DNA from: Actinocrispum wychmicini | Lineage (GTDB): Bacteria; Actinomycetota; Actinomycetes; Mycobacteriales; Pseudonocardiaceae | Direction of reading: 5' to 3' | DNA: 64,000 bases | NCBI RefSeq assembly: GCF_004345645.1 | Contig: NZ_SLWS01000002.1 | Coordinates: 1,240,001-1,304,000 of the forward strand | Shown: piece after piece, positions 18,583 to 25,920 of the stretch | Layout of the letters: the number at the start of each line of letters is the position of its first letter | Numbering within the stretch: the stretch's first letter is position 1 | The notes under the pieces: generated by a model | The model's input: the letters and a program-made list of their open reading frames with translations, nothing else | What the model was told of the DNA's origin: nothing | The model's database searches: none | Program-made: the position numbers and the translations under genes

Positions 18583-18780
18583 TGTGGCCCAGTCGCGAGT
18601 GGTCTCTTGGCTCCGGCGGGATCGATCCAGGTACCGCGGCGCCGGTCGGTGTCCATGTCGTGGGCGTAGTCTTCGGCGGCTTTCCTAGTGTGGAAGCCGG
18701 ATTGCGATCCGTAGGTACCTTCGTCGCGTAGGTAGCGAACGCGCCACGAGTGTTTGACAGTCTGCTCGATCCAGGCCATG
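18579..18780 (-). pseudogene. Truncated tyrosine integrase, N-terminus only
   Basis: From ATG 18780 (AGGAGACAG upstream) about 66 residues match the arm-DNA-binding start of phage-type integrases: WRVRYLRDEGTYGSQSGFHT, RKAAEDYAHDMDTDRRRGTW and IDPAGAKRPL. The core-binding and catalytic domains are absent; the frame stops at 18579. It is a remnant of a mobile element and marks one edge of the accessory island that carries the ubiquitin-like operon. Confidence 0.75.
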
Positions 18781-19044
18781 ACTGTCTCCTGGGTACTTCT
18801 GTCGTGTGTGGACAGAACTGTGTGATGCGCCTGTAGTGGTACTTTCACAAGTTGATTTCTTGTCGTAATGTGCTTCACGGATAAGACCAGTTGCTCGCCC
18901 AGTCGATCCAGTTGATACTCGCGCAGTTCGGCGCCCACGGCGTCCGACAGATTCGGTGCACGCCAGAGGTTCCTGGGGTGAACGTAGGACGGGAGGCGGA
19001 CATGACAATCGGCCGAACTGGCGACCGCTATCCGCTACGGCTAC

Positions 19045-19063
19045 GGCTACGCCAGGCGTAGCC
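19045..19063. repeat. Perfect 9-bp inverted repeat
   Basis: GGCTACGCC, one base (A), then GGCGTAGCC: a perfect palindrome behind the ubiquitin-like operon. It may be part of the operon's terminator or a recombination relic of the island. Confidence 0.6.
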
Positions 19064-19086
19064 CACTTTGGTCAATTTGTTCGTAG

Positions 19087-19104
19087 CCCCAGCCACGGCT
19101 GGGG
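19087..19104 (-). terminator. Hairpin directly after the DUF6527 gene
   Basis: Read on the minus strand, the DUF6527 stop codon is followed at once by CCCCAGCC-GT-GGCTGGGG, a perfect 8-bp stem. There is no long U-run, but strong hairpins without one are common actinobacterial terminators. It would end the three-gene ubiquitin-like operon. Confidence 0.6.
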
Positions 19105-19491
19105 TCAGCGACTGGTCAGACGCCGCAATAGGCGATACCACCAAGGGCCCTGGGATGCAGGGGTGACATCGAGCATGCGGTGATCTGACTCGCGGTTGAG
19201 CTGGATCTCGTCACGGGTGAAGTTGCGCGCCCACTTGATCTTGCCGTGATCGATGACGTAGTGAGACTGGCACGGCAACGCCCAGTTCCCGATCGATGGC
19301 CTTATCGTGACCGTGCCGTCGAACGTGAGCACCCACTGAGCCGGTGAGAGGGGCGTGATGACCTCGCGACCACAACCGCAGGCACACAGGTGTGCGGCGG
19401 TGGAGAACCGGGCTGATACGTAGAGGTGGCCTGGCTCCAGTTCTGCGGGAAACGACATCACGAACTCGGGGACGATCTGCGTCTCCCTCAA
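19105..19491 (-). CDS. DUF6527-family protein of the ubiquitin-like operon
   Basis: 128 residues from a TTG overlapping the E1-like gene's stop (TTGA), with AGAGGAGGA six bases upstream; an ATG lies at codon 12. Two clusters suggest a metal site: His34-x-Cys36-x-Cys38-x-Cys40 (HLCACGCGREV) and Cys74-x-x-His77 (PCQSHYVI). A conserved-looking TIRPSIGNWALPCQSHY stretch lies between. DUF6527 genes recur beside multiubiquitin and E1-like genes. The biochemical role is not known to me; a carrier, ligase-like or target-recognition role is possible. It is the third and last gene of the operon. Confidence 0.75.
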   Translation of the reverse strand: MRETQIVPEFVMSFPAELEPGHLYVSARFSTAAHLCACGCGREVITPLSPAQWVLTFDGTVTIRPSIGNWALPCQSHYVIDHGKIKWARNFTRDEIQLNRESDHRMLDVTPASQGPWWYRLLRRLTSR

Positions 19492-20684
19492 GCTGCATCC
19501 TCCTCTTCATCCCCATTTCCGTTGCGGATGGTTCCGGTGAAGATCTTGTATACGGTTTCATCGACCGGCTTGAGCTCGGCGTAGTACGTGAGGTACTTTT
19601 TCCAGTTGATGACCGCGAGTATTGCGTTGAGGCAGTTGAGGTCGGCGGTCTGAATGTTGCGGTCGTACTCGTCGGGCCTACCAGTCGCAGTGGCAATCGC
19701 GCCGTCTGACATACCGGGGAAGTGGTTCACGACGGCCAAGAGCCCGGAGAGGCGCCCGCCTTCGTCTCGGATGCCCATGCCGACTTCGATCGCGGGGATG
19801 CCCCGCTGGCGCAGCCAAGCGAGGATCGCGGTCTTGTCGTTCGCATCGGCGGCGGCCATGAAAACGAAGGTGCAGTTGCTGAGGAGTTCAAGGTTGTCGG
19901 CGGTGATGAAGGCCGGATGCGCGGTGATACCAGTGTGCATGTGGGAGTAGACACGGGCGAAGTGTTCGGCCTTGTTCGGACGCAGCTTGAGGTGCTCGAT
20001 GTCGGCAGCGCCTGGAGCGCGGTAGGCGTTGTGGTTGTCGAACACATCGCCGTCAAACAACTCGATGGTGTCGACCCAGGTTTTGGACACCTGGTCGAGG
20101 ATGAAACTGCCGGTGCCGCCCAGGCCGATGATGCCGATGCGGTGGCCTCGGAACTTCGCGTTCATCTCAGCGAGACCCGCGCGAGCGGTGCCGGTGTCGG
20201 GGTACACGAGCGGCAGGTCGTCTGGAACCTCAGTCCAGCCAGCACCCGGCGTCGCCGTCACGGTCGGGTCGAGTGCCTTTGCGGGATGGCTCAGGATCCG
20301 CACGTACGAGGTGATCTTGTCGTAGGTGTTGGCGTAGGTGTTGGCGTAGGCGCTGGCGTTCTTCGGCTTGCTGGAGATCATGAAGTTCGCGCTGAGTTCC
20401 GGGGTAATGGCGTGACTGTCGGGTGACGGACCTGGGATCGGCTGCCCGTGCTGATCGCAGGGCTGCTCGCCGATGAACCAGATCCTGTGGTCGCCCGAGC
20501 CGTCCTGGACGATGTCGCCGCTGAACACGACCGGCAATGCGAGCCGCCCATACGCCACCGCCTTGGCGGCGGTGACGTACGGGACTCGCTCGACGATCAG
20601 GTGGTTGCCCTCGAACGAGAGGCAGTAGTCCTCGTCGAGCAGTCGACGAGTCGACGGATCACGATCGAACGGTGACGTAGACAT
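19488..20684 (-). CDS. E1-like ThiF adenylyltransferase with DUF6791 N-terminus
   Basis: 398 residues from ATG 20684, overlapping the end of the UBL gene by 26 bases. Residues 1-175 are a DUF6791-type domain. Residues 180-365 are an E1/ThiF adenylation domain: glycine loop GLGGTGSF (187-194), acidic LFDGDVFDNHNAYR (Asp211, Asp213, Arg222), Lys238 in RPNKAEH, and the signature NIQTADLNCLNAILAVINWK. Cysteines are at 21, 76, 271 and 351; none sits in an obvious E1 crossover loop. The protein should use ATP to activate the C-terminus of the UBL. The tail is acidic (DEEEDAA). Confidence 0.9.
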   Translation of the reverse strand: MSTSPFDRDPSTRRLLDEDYCLSFEGNHLIVERVPYVTAAKAVAYGRLALPVVFSGDIVQDGSGDHRIWFIGEQPCDQHGQPIPGPSPDSHAITPELSANFMISSKPKNASAYANTYANTYDKITSYVRILSHPAKALDPTVTATPGAGWTEVPDDLPLVYPDTGTARAGLAEMNAKFRGHRIGIIGLGGTGSFILDQVSKTWVDTIELFDGDVFDNHNAYRAPGAADIEHLKLRPNKAEHFARVYSHMHTGITAHPAFITADNLELLSNCTFVFMAAADANDKTAILAWLRQRGIPAIEVGMGIRDEGGRLSGLLAVVNHFPGMSDGAIATATGRPDEYDRNIQTADLNCLNAILAVINWKKYLTYYAELKPVDETVYKIFTGTIRNGNGDEEEDAA

Positions 20685-20928
20685 CGAAGACCATGTTTTC
20701 CTTGACCTTGACGGTGCCGCCGGGCTGGAGCGAGCCAGCCCCACCGCCGTTGTGCCCACGCGAGTACTCGACACGCGCGACGTCTCCGTCGTTGAGCGGC
20801 TCGTTCGGGAACGCCAAGTTGTAGACCTCCTCGTAGGAGATCTCCCTCTTGTCCCACTGGAACTCGCGGGTGTTGACGAAGATCGTCACGGCGTGCTCGC
20901 CGTGACCAGGATTGTTGCCGGGACTCAT
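20659..20928 (-). CDS. Ubiquitin-like protein, multiubiquitin family, single domain
   Basis: 89 residues, ATG with GGGAGGGG just upstream. It follows the prokaryotic multiubiquitin family: VTIFVNTREFQWDKREISYE, a VYNLAFPN helix, RVEYSRGHNGGGAGSLQPGG and the closing strand TVKVKENMVFDVYVTVRS. There is one domain instead of the tandem copies some members have. The C-terminus is VTVRS with no Gly-Gly, so conjugation would need an unusual C-terminal residue or processing. It is the first gene of the operon, read from the shared promoter region. Confidence 0.85.
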   Translation of the reverse strand: MSPGNNPGHGEHAVTIFVNTREFQWDKREISYEEVYNLAFPNEPLNDGDVARVEYSRGHNGGGAGSLQPGGTVKVKENMVFDVYVTVRS

Positions 20929-20946
20929 GGCCCCTCCCTGCGTCAG

Positions 20947-20962
20947 AGCCCCTGCTGGGGCT
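20947..20962. promoter_or_regulatory. Hairpin in the divergent intergenic region
   Basis: AGCCCC-TGCT-GGGGCT is a perfect 6-bp stem. It lies in the probable 5' leader of the UBL operon, immediately upstream of its ribosome binding site. It may modulate translation, or insulate against transcription coming from the other side. Confidence 0.4.
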
Positions 20963-20984
20963 TTGCTATGACTGTATCAGCAAA
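20962..20984. promoter_or_regulatory. Candidate operator between UBL and XRE genes
   Basis: TTTGCT, 11 bases, AGCAAA is an AT-rich palindrome in an otherwise GC-rich 160-base divergent region. Its size suits an XRE dimer, and its place lets one repressor control both the UBL operon and its own gene. Binding is inferred. Confidence 0.5.
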
Positions 20985-21090
20985 GCGTCACCAAGCTCAT
21001 CAAGACACGCCACGTTGTGTCACCAGGACGGCAGTTCCGCGCTAAGCTCACCTTCATGGAACGGAACCGCGCAGCGTCGGCATACCCGAC

Positions 21091-21600
21091 ATGGACAACG
21101 TGACAGGCGCCTCCGACACTTCTGCGAGCGTGGAGGGGCTCGATCTCACCCGGCTGGGCGAGATGCTCCGCGAGCGCCGCGGGAAGTTGTCCCTGCGCCA
21201 AGCCGCAGCCGAGGCGGGTGTCAGCTTCAGTACCTTCACCCGCGTCGAAGCTGGCGCTCAGCCCGACCTCACTTCGTTCACCCTCCTGTGCGCATGGCTC
21301 GGCGTCTCCCCGGGGCAGTTCTTTGCGCCCGTTACCGAACGCCAGGTCGCCCCGATCGACGAGGCGATCGCACACCTCGCCGCCGACCCGCGGTTGGCGC
21401 CGGACGCCGCCTCGAAGATCGCGGACGTCCTCCGCAACATGTACGACGTACTTGCCAAGGCGCCGGCGCAGCAGCAGGTAGTGGCGTGCCACCTGCGCGC
21501 CGCATCTGTGCTTCGTCCCGGCGTTCCCCATCGCCTCAACTCGCTCCTCGGTGAGATGCACGAAAAGTTGGCAGCTCGCGTGGCCGGCGGGGAACTGTGA
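21091..21600 (+). CDS. XRE-family repressor, CapH-like position
   Basis: 169 residues. HTH at about 24-75 (LGEMLRERRGKLSLRQAAAE, AGVSFSTFTRVEAGAQPDL), followed by a helical C-terminal part. The GTGA overlap with the ImmA/IrrE gene couples the two. The start is uncertain because no ribosome binding site precedes ATG 21091; the mRNA could be nearly leaderless. In CBASS loci an analogous HTH repressor (CapH) is cleaved by an ImmA/IrrE-type protease (CapP) to release the defence operon. The same logic is likely here for the divergent ubiquitin-like genes. Confidence 0.85.
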   Translation: MDNVTGASDTSASVEGLDLTRLGEMLRERRGKLSLRQAAAEAGVSFSTFTRVEAGAQPDLTSFTLLCAWLGVSPGQFFAPVTERQVAPIDEAIAHLAADPRLAPDAASKIADVLRNMYDVLAKAPAQQQVVACHLRAASVLRPGVPHRLNSLLGEMHEKLAARVAGGEL

Positions 21601-22148
21601 CGCTACGCCGCGGGTTCAAGGCTGAAGCCGAACGAGAGGCGGCAAGGGTCCGGAAGGAGCTGGGTCTCGCCTCGCACGATCGCCTTGACCCGCGAGACCT
21701 CGCCAAGCACCTCAGCGTCTCGATCGTTGACGCGGGTGAGCTTGTAGACGTTGCAGAGCTTGAAGATCTGGAGCGCCTCCAGGCGTTCGCTTTTTCCGCA
21801 GCCACCTTCGAGATCGAGCAGCGCAAGATCATCGTGGTCAGCCCGTTGCGCAACACTGGCCGCCAGAACAGCGACATCGCACACGAACTCGCACACGTCA
21901 TGCTCAAGCACGATCTGTCCGAGATCCGCGAAGTCGACGGGATGCCGTTCCGGACCTGCAAGCCGGACGAAGAGGAAGAGGCCACCGCCTTCGGGGGAAC
22001 ACTCCTCCTGCCCCGACCTCTACTTCTGAGCGCTGCGCGGCGCCAAGCCTCGATCGAGCAGATCGCCAATCAATACGACGTGACCGTCGAAATGGCGCGC
22101 TTCCGATACAACACCACCGGCGTCGCCAAGCAAGCGGCATCCGGTTAG
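21597..22148 (+). CDS. ImmA/IrrE-family metalloprotease
   Basis: 183 residues; GTG overlaps the XRE stop. Zinc motif HELAH at 96-100 (SDIAHELAHVMLKHD) and the downstream glutamates in EEEEATAFGGTLLLPR match the ImmA/IrrE family. The C-terminus has an HTH-like segment (SIEQIANQYDVTVEMARFRY), usual for the family. Such proteases cut their cognate HTH repressor, the upstream gene product, in response to DNA damage or infection signals. The pairing is plain from coupling; the trigger is unknown. Confidence 0.9.
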   Translation: MTLRRGFKAEAEREAARVRKELGLASHDRLDPRDLAKHLSVSIVDAGELVDVAELEDLERLQAFAFSAATFEIEQRKIIVVSPLRNTGRQNSDIAHELAHVMLKHDLSEIREVDGMPFRTCKPDEEEEATAFGGTLLLPRPLLLSAARRQASIEQIANQYDVTVEMARFRYNTTGVAKQAASG

Positions 22149-23064
22149 TCCCGCCCGCCACGTGGGGACCGATCCGAGATATGAACTGATCGGTTCACAA
22201 TCGTGGTCGTCCGTGGGTATCGCGGGTGGGGACGCCGCGTTCGCAGAGTTTGGTGAGCACGGTGGTGTCGTCGACACCCAGATGCCCGCCGACTCGGGAG
22301 CAGCGAACCCAAGTGATCATGACCCACTCACCGGCTTCCGCCAGTCCATCACTAGCGGCATCCTGGCCTCAATGACCAGCGGCTTCCCAGCCAAAAACGC
22401 ACCATGGGCCCAGGTCAGCCCGTCATAGTGAGCGGATCGCGAATTCGTGTGCATCCCGTGCGAGTCGCTCCAAGGACACTAACGCGCACTAACGTCACCT
22501 TCGACCCGACCGATGGTCAGAAGACCCGTTGACGATCATCGTCGTTGAGCAGCCCTGTCCCCGGGGAAGAGCATCGCGGCGTGCTGCCTGACCACACGAG
22601 CATCGAGGAATTGGCCAACCCGCATCACGCCGCCACACCAGCGGGATGCGGTTGGGCCGCACGTTGCCGGAACCCTCAGCGCAAACCTCTTATTCTCCGC
22701 GCTCAGTGAACCCTGGCTATCCGCGATGGCGCGTTGGCAATCGGCAGCACCCATCGGCTGTCGGCTGCAACCATCGAACAAGGGCACCAACGTCGCCTAC
22801 GCGACGAGCACCCCGTCCCGCCGGTCCCGTAAGCCCGATCGGGACCACAACACCGACAGCGGCCGACGTGAAGTACCCCGCGTCACCCTCATACAGCCGA
22901 AAATCCCTGGAGCAGACCGATGACCCTATTTGACGGTGTTGATCATGCTGCTCCAGATTTGCTCCAGATCAGCGACGCACTGTCCACTTGGGACCGAAAA
23001 ACAAGATCGACCCCCGATCCTGTTCACCCAGGTCAAGGGCCGATTTGACGATATTCAACGGATG
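22149..23064. other. Gene-poor stretch between the island and tRNA-Ala
   Basis: About 900 bases with no convincing full gene. They hold a small HTH-like remnant (22195-22320, minus) and a tandem GCTCCAGAT pair at 22950-22958 and 22961-22969, possibly integrase arm sites. The stretch looks like eroded mobile-element DNA ending at the 3' end of tRNA-Ala. Confidence 0.5.
22195..22320 (-). pseudogene. Small HTH (MerR/excisionase-like) remnant
   Basis: A 41-codon minus frame reads VGGHLGVDDTTVLTKLCERG and then VPTRDTHGRPRL, the pattern of a winged-HTH DNA-binding segment (LGV..TV....RG..P). No good ribosome binding site; the frame is open about 20 codons further upstream. Probably a leftover of an excisionase or element regulator. 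Could be chance. Confidence 0.3.
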
Positions 23065-23137
23065 TGGAGCTGAGGGGATTCGAACCCCTGACCCCCACAC
23101 TGCCAGTGTGGTGCGCTACCAACTGCGCTACAGCCCC
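23065..23137 (-). tRNA. tRNA-Ala (GGC)
   Basis: A complete cloverleaf of 73 bases: acceptor GGGGCTG pairs with CAGCTCC, anticodon loop CTGGCAG gives anticodon GGC, and the T-loop is TTCGAAT. CCA is not encoded. Its 3' end faces the eroded island, the usual orientation for integration into a tRNA 3' end. Confidence 0.97.
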
Positions 23138-23236
23138 GCCGCGCTCTCTCAAGCGCCTTACTACCGTACCTGAGGATGTCACGTGGATTAAAACCGGGGG
23201 TCGCCTACTGGGGCGTTGCGTGCTAGACCAGGTGCC

Positions 23237-24556
23237 GTGAACAGCGATGATGGGGTTGTTGGGTTGGTTGAGCCGGGGGCTGAGGGGGCTTTGCCCGAGG
23301 TACGGCGGGTGGAGCAGGGGCGGCTGCTGGCGGGGTTGGTGGATCGGGTGTTGGCCACCGGGAATCCGCAGGCTGAGCGGTTGCTGGCGGCTGGGGTCAC
23401 CGGTGGGGGTGATGTGTCGCTGGAGAATCTCGTCGGGGTGCCGATGATCAGTAAGGCTGATATTTGGGATTGCTATCCGTTTGGGTTGCGGGCGGTTGCC
23501 GAGGAGGACGTTGTCTGTGTCCATGGGTCTTCGGGGACTGGGGGGCGGCCCACTCTCATTCCGTACACACGCCAGGACATCGAGATTTGGGCGCGGGTCA
23601 TGGCGCGGGCGTTGGGTGGGGCCGGGGCAACGAGGGGCTCCACTATCCACAATGGATACGGCTATGGGTTGTTCACCGGTGGGCTTGGGGTTCATCACGG
23701 GGGGATGTGGTTGGGGGCCACCGTTGTTCCGGTTTCCGGGGGGATGACCGACAGGCAGATCAGGCTCATCCAGGACCTCAGGCCGGACGTTCTCACGTGC
23801 ACCCCGTCGTACGCGATCCACCTCGGTGAGGCGCTCAAGGGGGCTGGCACGTCGCTCAAGGTGGGGGTGTTCGGGGCCGAGCCGTGGACCGAGGAGATGC
23901 GGGCTCAGATCGAGAACCTGTTGGGGCTCAAGGCTTTGGACATCTATGGGCTGTCCGAGATCATCGGTCCTGGAGTCGCGTGTGAGTCGCTGGACTCGCA
24001 GGGAATGTTGAACGTCGCCGAGGACCACTTCCTGGTAGAAGCCGTGGACGCCGAGGGCAACCCGGTGCCGGACGGCACGCCCGGTGAGCTCGTCTTCACC
24101 ACGCTCACCAAGACCGGCATGCCGTTGATCCGCTACCGGACAGGCGATGTGGCCGCGCTGGCCGACCCGGTTCCGGGCGCCAAACGGACCCTGAAACGGA
24201 TGTCCAAGCTCAAGGGACGCACGGACGACATGCTGGTGATCCGCGGGGTCAACGTGTTCCCCACCGAGATCGAGGCCGTGCTGCTCGCCGACGAACGGGT
24301 CAGCCCGCACTACCTGGTCGTCGAGGACCGCCGGAACCCCGCGCGCAGCGAACTGCGGGTCGCCACCGAGCCGTTCAGCGCGGCAGTCGATCCCGAGCAG
24401 CTGACAAACGACCTGGTCACGGCCCTCCGGGAACGGTTGGGCATCACGTGCGACGTGAGAGTGCTCACGCCAGGCAGCGTGCCGAGGACCGAGGTCGGCA
24501 AGGCGCGCCGCCTGGCGCGGTGGACCGAGGGTGAGCCGCCGCTACTGGGGCTGTGA
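23237..24556 (+). CDS. PaaK-like AMP-forming acyl-CoA ligase
   Basis: About 439 residues from GTG 23237; a longer frame starts at 23216. Adenylate-forming motifs are present: VHGSSGTGGRPTLIPYT (P-loop), a DIYGLSEIIGPG A5-type motif, MPLIRYRTGDVA (A7/A8) and the C-terminal GRTDDMLVIRGVNVFPTEIE of the phenylacetate-CoA ligase family. It activates an aromatic or other carboxylic acid with ATP and CoA. No paa catabolic genes are nearby, so the substrate is open. The first 650 bases are rich in GGG/GGT/TTG codons, unlike the 3' half. Its end overlaps the convergent thioredoxin-like gene. Confidence 0.85.
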   Translation: MNSDDGVVGLVEPGAEGALPEVRRVEQGRLLAGLVDRVLATGNPQAERLLAAGVTGGGDVSLENLVGVPMISKADIWDCYPFGLRAVAEEDVVCVHGSSGTGGRPTLIPYTRQDIEIWARVMARALGGAGATRGSTIHNGYGYGLFTGGLGVHHGGMWLGATVVPVSGGMTDRQIRLIQDLRPDVLTCTPSYAIHLGEALKGAGTSLKVGVFGAEPWTEEMRAQIENLLGLKALDIYGLSEIIGPGVACESLDSQGMLNVAEDHFLVEAVDAEGNPVPDGTPGELVFTTLTKTGMPLIRYRTGDVAALADPVPGAKRTLKRMSKLKGRTDDMLVIRGVNVFPTEIEAVLLADERVSPHYLVVEDRRNPARSELRVATEPFSAAVDPEQLTNDLVTALRERLGITCDVRVLTPGSVPRTEVGKARRLARWTEGEPPLLGL

Positions 24557-25348
24557 GATCAGCTTGGTCAGCCAGTTCGGGTCCTGCCAGTCGACCACGG
24601 TCTGGCCGACCGCCAGGGTCGGGGTGCCGAAGCTCTTCTGGCCCTGGTACTCCTGCTGCAGGTACGGCGTTGTGCGTGCTTTCTGGTACTCGTCCGACAC
24701 AGCTTTGTCGTACGTCCCGTTGGACACGCACGACGCGAACGACGGCGATGTCACGCCCACGTCCTGGCCGAGCTTCGTCAACTGGCCTTTGTCGTACCCA
24801 CGCGCGCCTTCCTCTGGCTGCGCGCTGTACAGGCTGGCGTGGAAGTTCACGAAGTTGCTGCCGCGGTCGGCCACGCACAGGGCCGCGTTGGCCGCGTCGG
24901 TGGAGTAGCCGGGTGGGTCGGAGCGGTCGTTGAGCAGGTTCACGATGTGATAGCGCACGCGCAGGTTGCCGTCGTTGACCTGCTGCTGCATCTGCGTGCC
25001 GTACGCGGACTCGAAGTTGCCGCAGATCGGGCAGAGGAAGTCCTCGTAGACGTCCAGGGTGACCTTGGCGGTGTCCTTGCCGACCAGCACGGTGCCGCCG
25101 TCACGCTGCACCGGGAGATCCCCGGGCATCTTGACCGTCTTCGCCGCGATGGCCACGTCGGCCGTCTTGTTCTTCTGGTTGTTGGTGACGATGACACCCA
25201 CGATCACGGCCGCGGCGACCACGACGACCACCACGATCCCGGCGAGCATCTTGTTCCGGGCGCTCTTGGCCTGGCGTGCCGCCACCATCGCGCGTTTCGC
25301 CGCGAGTTCCTGCCGTCGCTTGCCGGCGTTGCGCTGCGCTTGACCCAC
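24542..25348 (-). CDS. Membrane-anchored DsbA-like thioredoxin-fold protein
   Basis: 268 residues: a basic cytoplasmic start, one transmembrane helix at about 35-56, then an extracytoplasmic thioredoxin_4/DsbA-like domain with the redox motif CPIC (Cys106, Cys109) and a cis-Pro region FGTPTLAV. It would act on thiols of exported proteins. The neighbour upstream, six bases away, is a MauE/DoxX-like membrane protein, a frequent partner that passes electrons to such domains. Confidence 0.85.
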   Translation of the reverse strand: MGQAQRNAGKRRQELAAKRAMVAARQAKSARNKMLAGIVVVVVVAAAVIVGVIVTNNQKNKTADVAIAAKTVKMPGDLPVQRDGGTVLVGKDTAKVTLDVYEDFLCPICGNFESAYGTQMQQQVNDGNLRVRYHIVNLLNDRSDPPGYSTDAANAALCVADRGSNFVNFHASLYSAQPEEGARGYDKGQLTKLGQDVGVTSPSFASCVSNGTYDKAVSDEYQKARTTPYLQQEYQGQKSFGTPTLAVGQTVVDWQDPNWLTKLISQPQ

Positions 25349-25354
25349 TTACTT

Positions 25355-25852
25355 TCATTCCTCTCCAGCTACGGCCCGGCCGCCGCCGAACAACCAACCG
25401 TCCATGGACAGCAGGCTGCGCGGCCGAACCACGAGCCATCCCGCGAGGACCAGGAACCCCACGTCCCTGGCTATCTCCTGCAGGTAGTCCGTTTGACCTG
25501 GCGCGACCTGACCACCGCCGCCGAAGCAGCCACAGTCGATGGCCAGCCCCCTGGCCCATGCCTGCGCGATCGCGGCGATGAACGCGAGGAGCACCACCGC
25601 GGACAGCAGTGCCACGAGCCGCGTCCCGATGCCCAGCACCAGGAACAGACCCAGGGCGAGCTCAAGGAACGGCACGACCGACGCGACGACGCTGACCACA
25701 CCGTTCGGCAGCACGTCGTACGCGTGCACCGCGATGTACGTCTGGTTCAGGTCACTCGCCTTGATCGCACCTGACACGAACCACACGGCCGCGAGGCCGA
25801 GCCGCGCCACTGTGCCCACTCCGTCGAGCAAGCGGGGAGACGGTCGAACCAC
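25355..25852 (-). CDS. MauE/DoxX-like membrane protein
   Basis: 165 residues from the GTG at 25852 (an ATG at 25894 is possible). Four transmembrane helices; a first-helix motif GLAAVWFVSGAIKASD and a Cys pair in AIDCGCFGGGG between helices 2 and 3 are typical of the MauE branch. It probably shuttles reducing equivalents to the thioredoxin-like protein encoded next. Confidence 0.8.
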   Translation of the reverse strand: MVRPSPRLLDGVGTVARLGLAAVWFVSGAIKASDLNQTYIAVHAYDVLPNGVVSVVASVVPFLELALGLFLVLGIGTRLVALLSAVVLLAFIAAIAQAWARGLAIDCGCFGGGGQVAPGQTDYLQEIARDVGFLVLAGWLVVRPRSLLSMDGWLFGGGRAVAGEE

Positions 25853-25920
25853 GCTCCGCAGAGTACTCGGGCAAACTGAGCACAGCCTGAGCACGAACGA
25901 CCCCGCGAAGAGTTCCCACT

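Larger units (their letters stand above)
18781..19104. other. Gene-free stretch with two palindromes
   Basis: This 324-base stretch upstream of the integrase remnant and behind the ubiquitin-like operon holds no convincing gene. It contains a TACGGC triplication at 19035-19050 and the two perfect hairpins listed separately. Confidence 0.5.

Noticed and set aside
23237..24556. Stand-alone NRPS adenylation domain
   Set aside because: The motifs fit the PaaK group better (GLSEIIGPG, the C-terminal GVNVFPTEIE), and no carrier protein or other NRPS gene is present.
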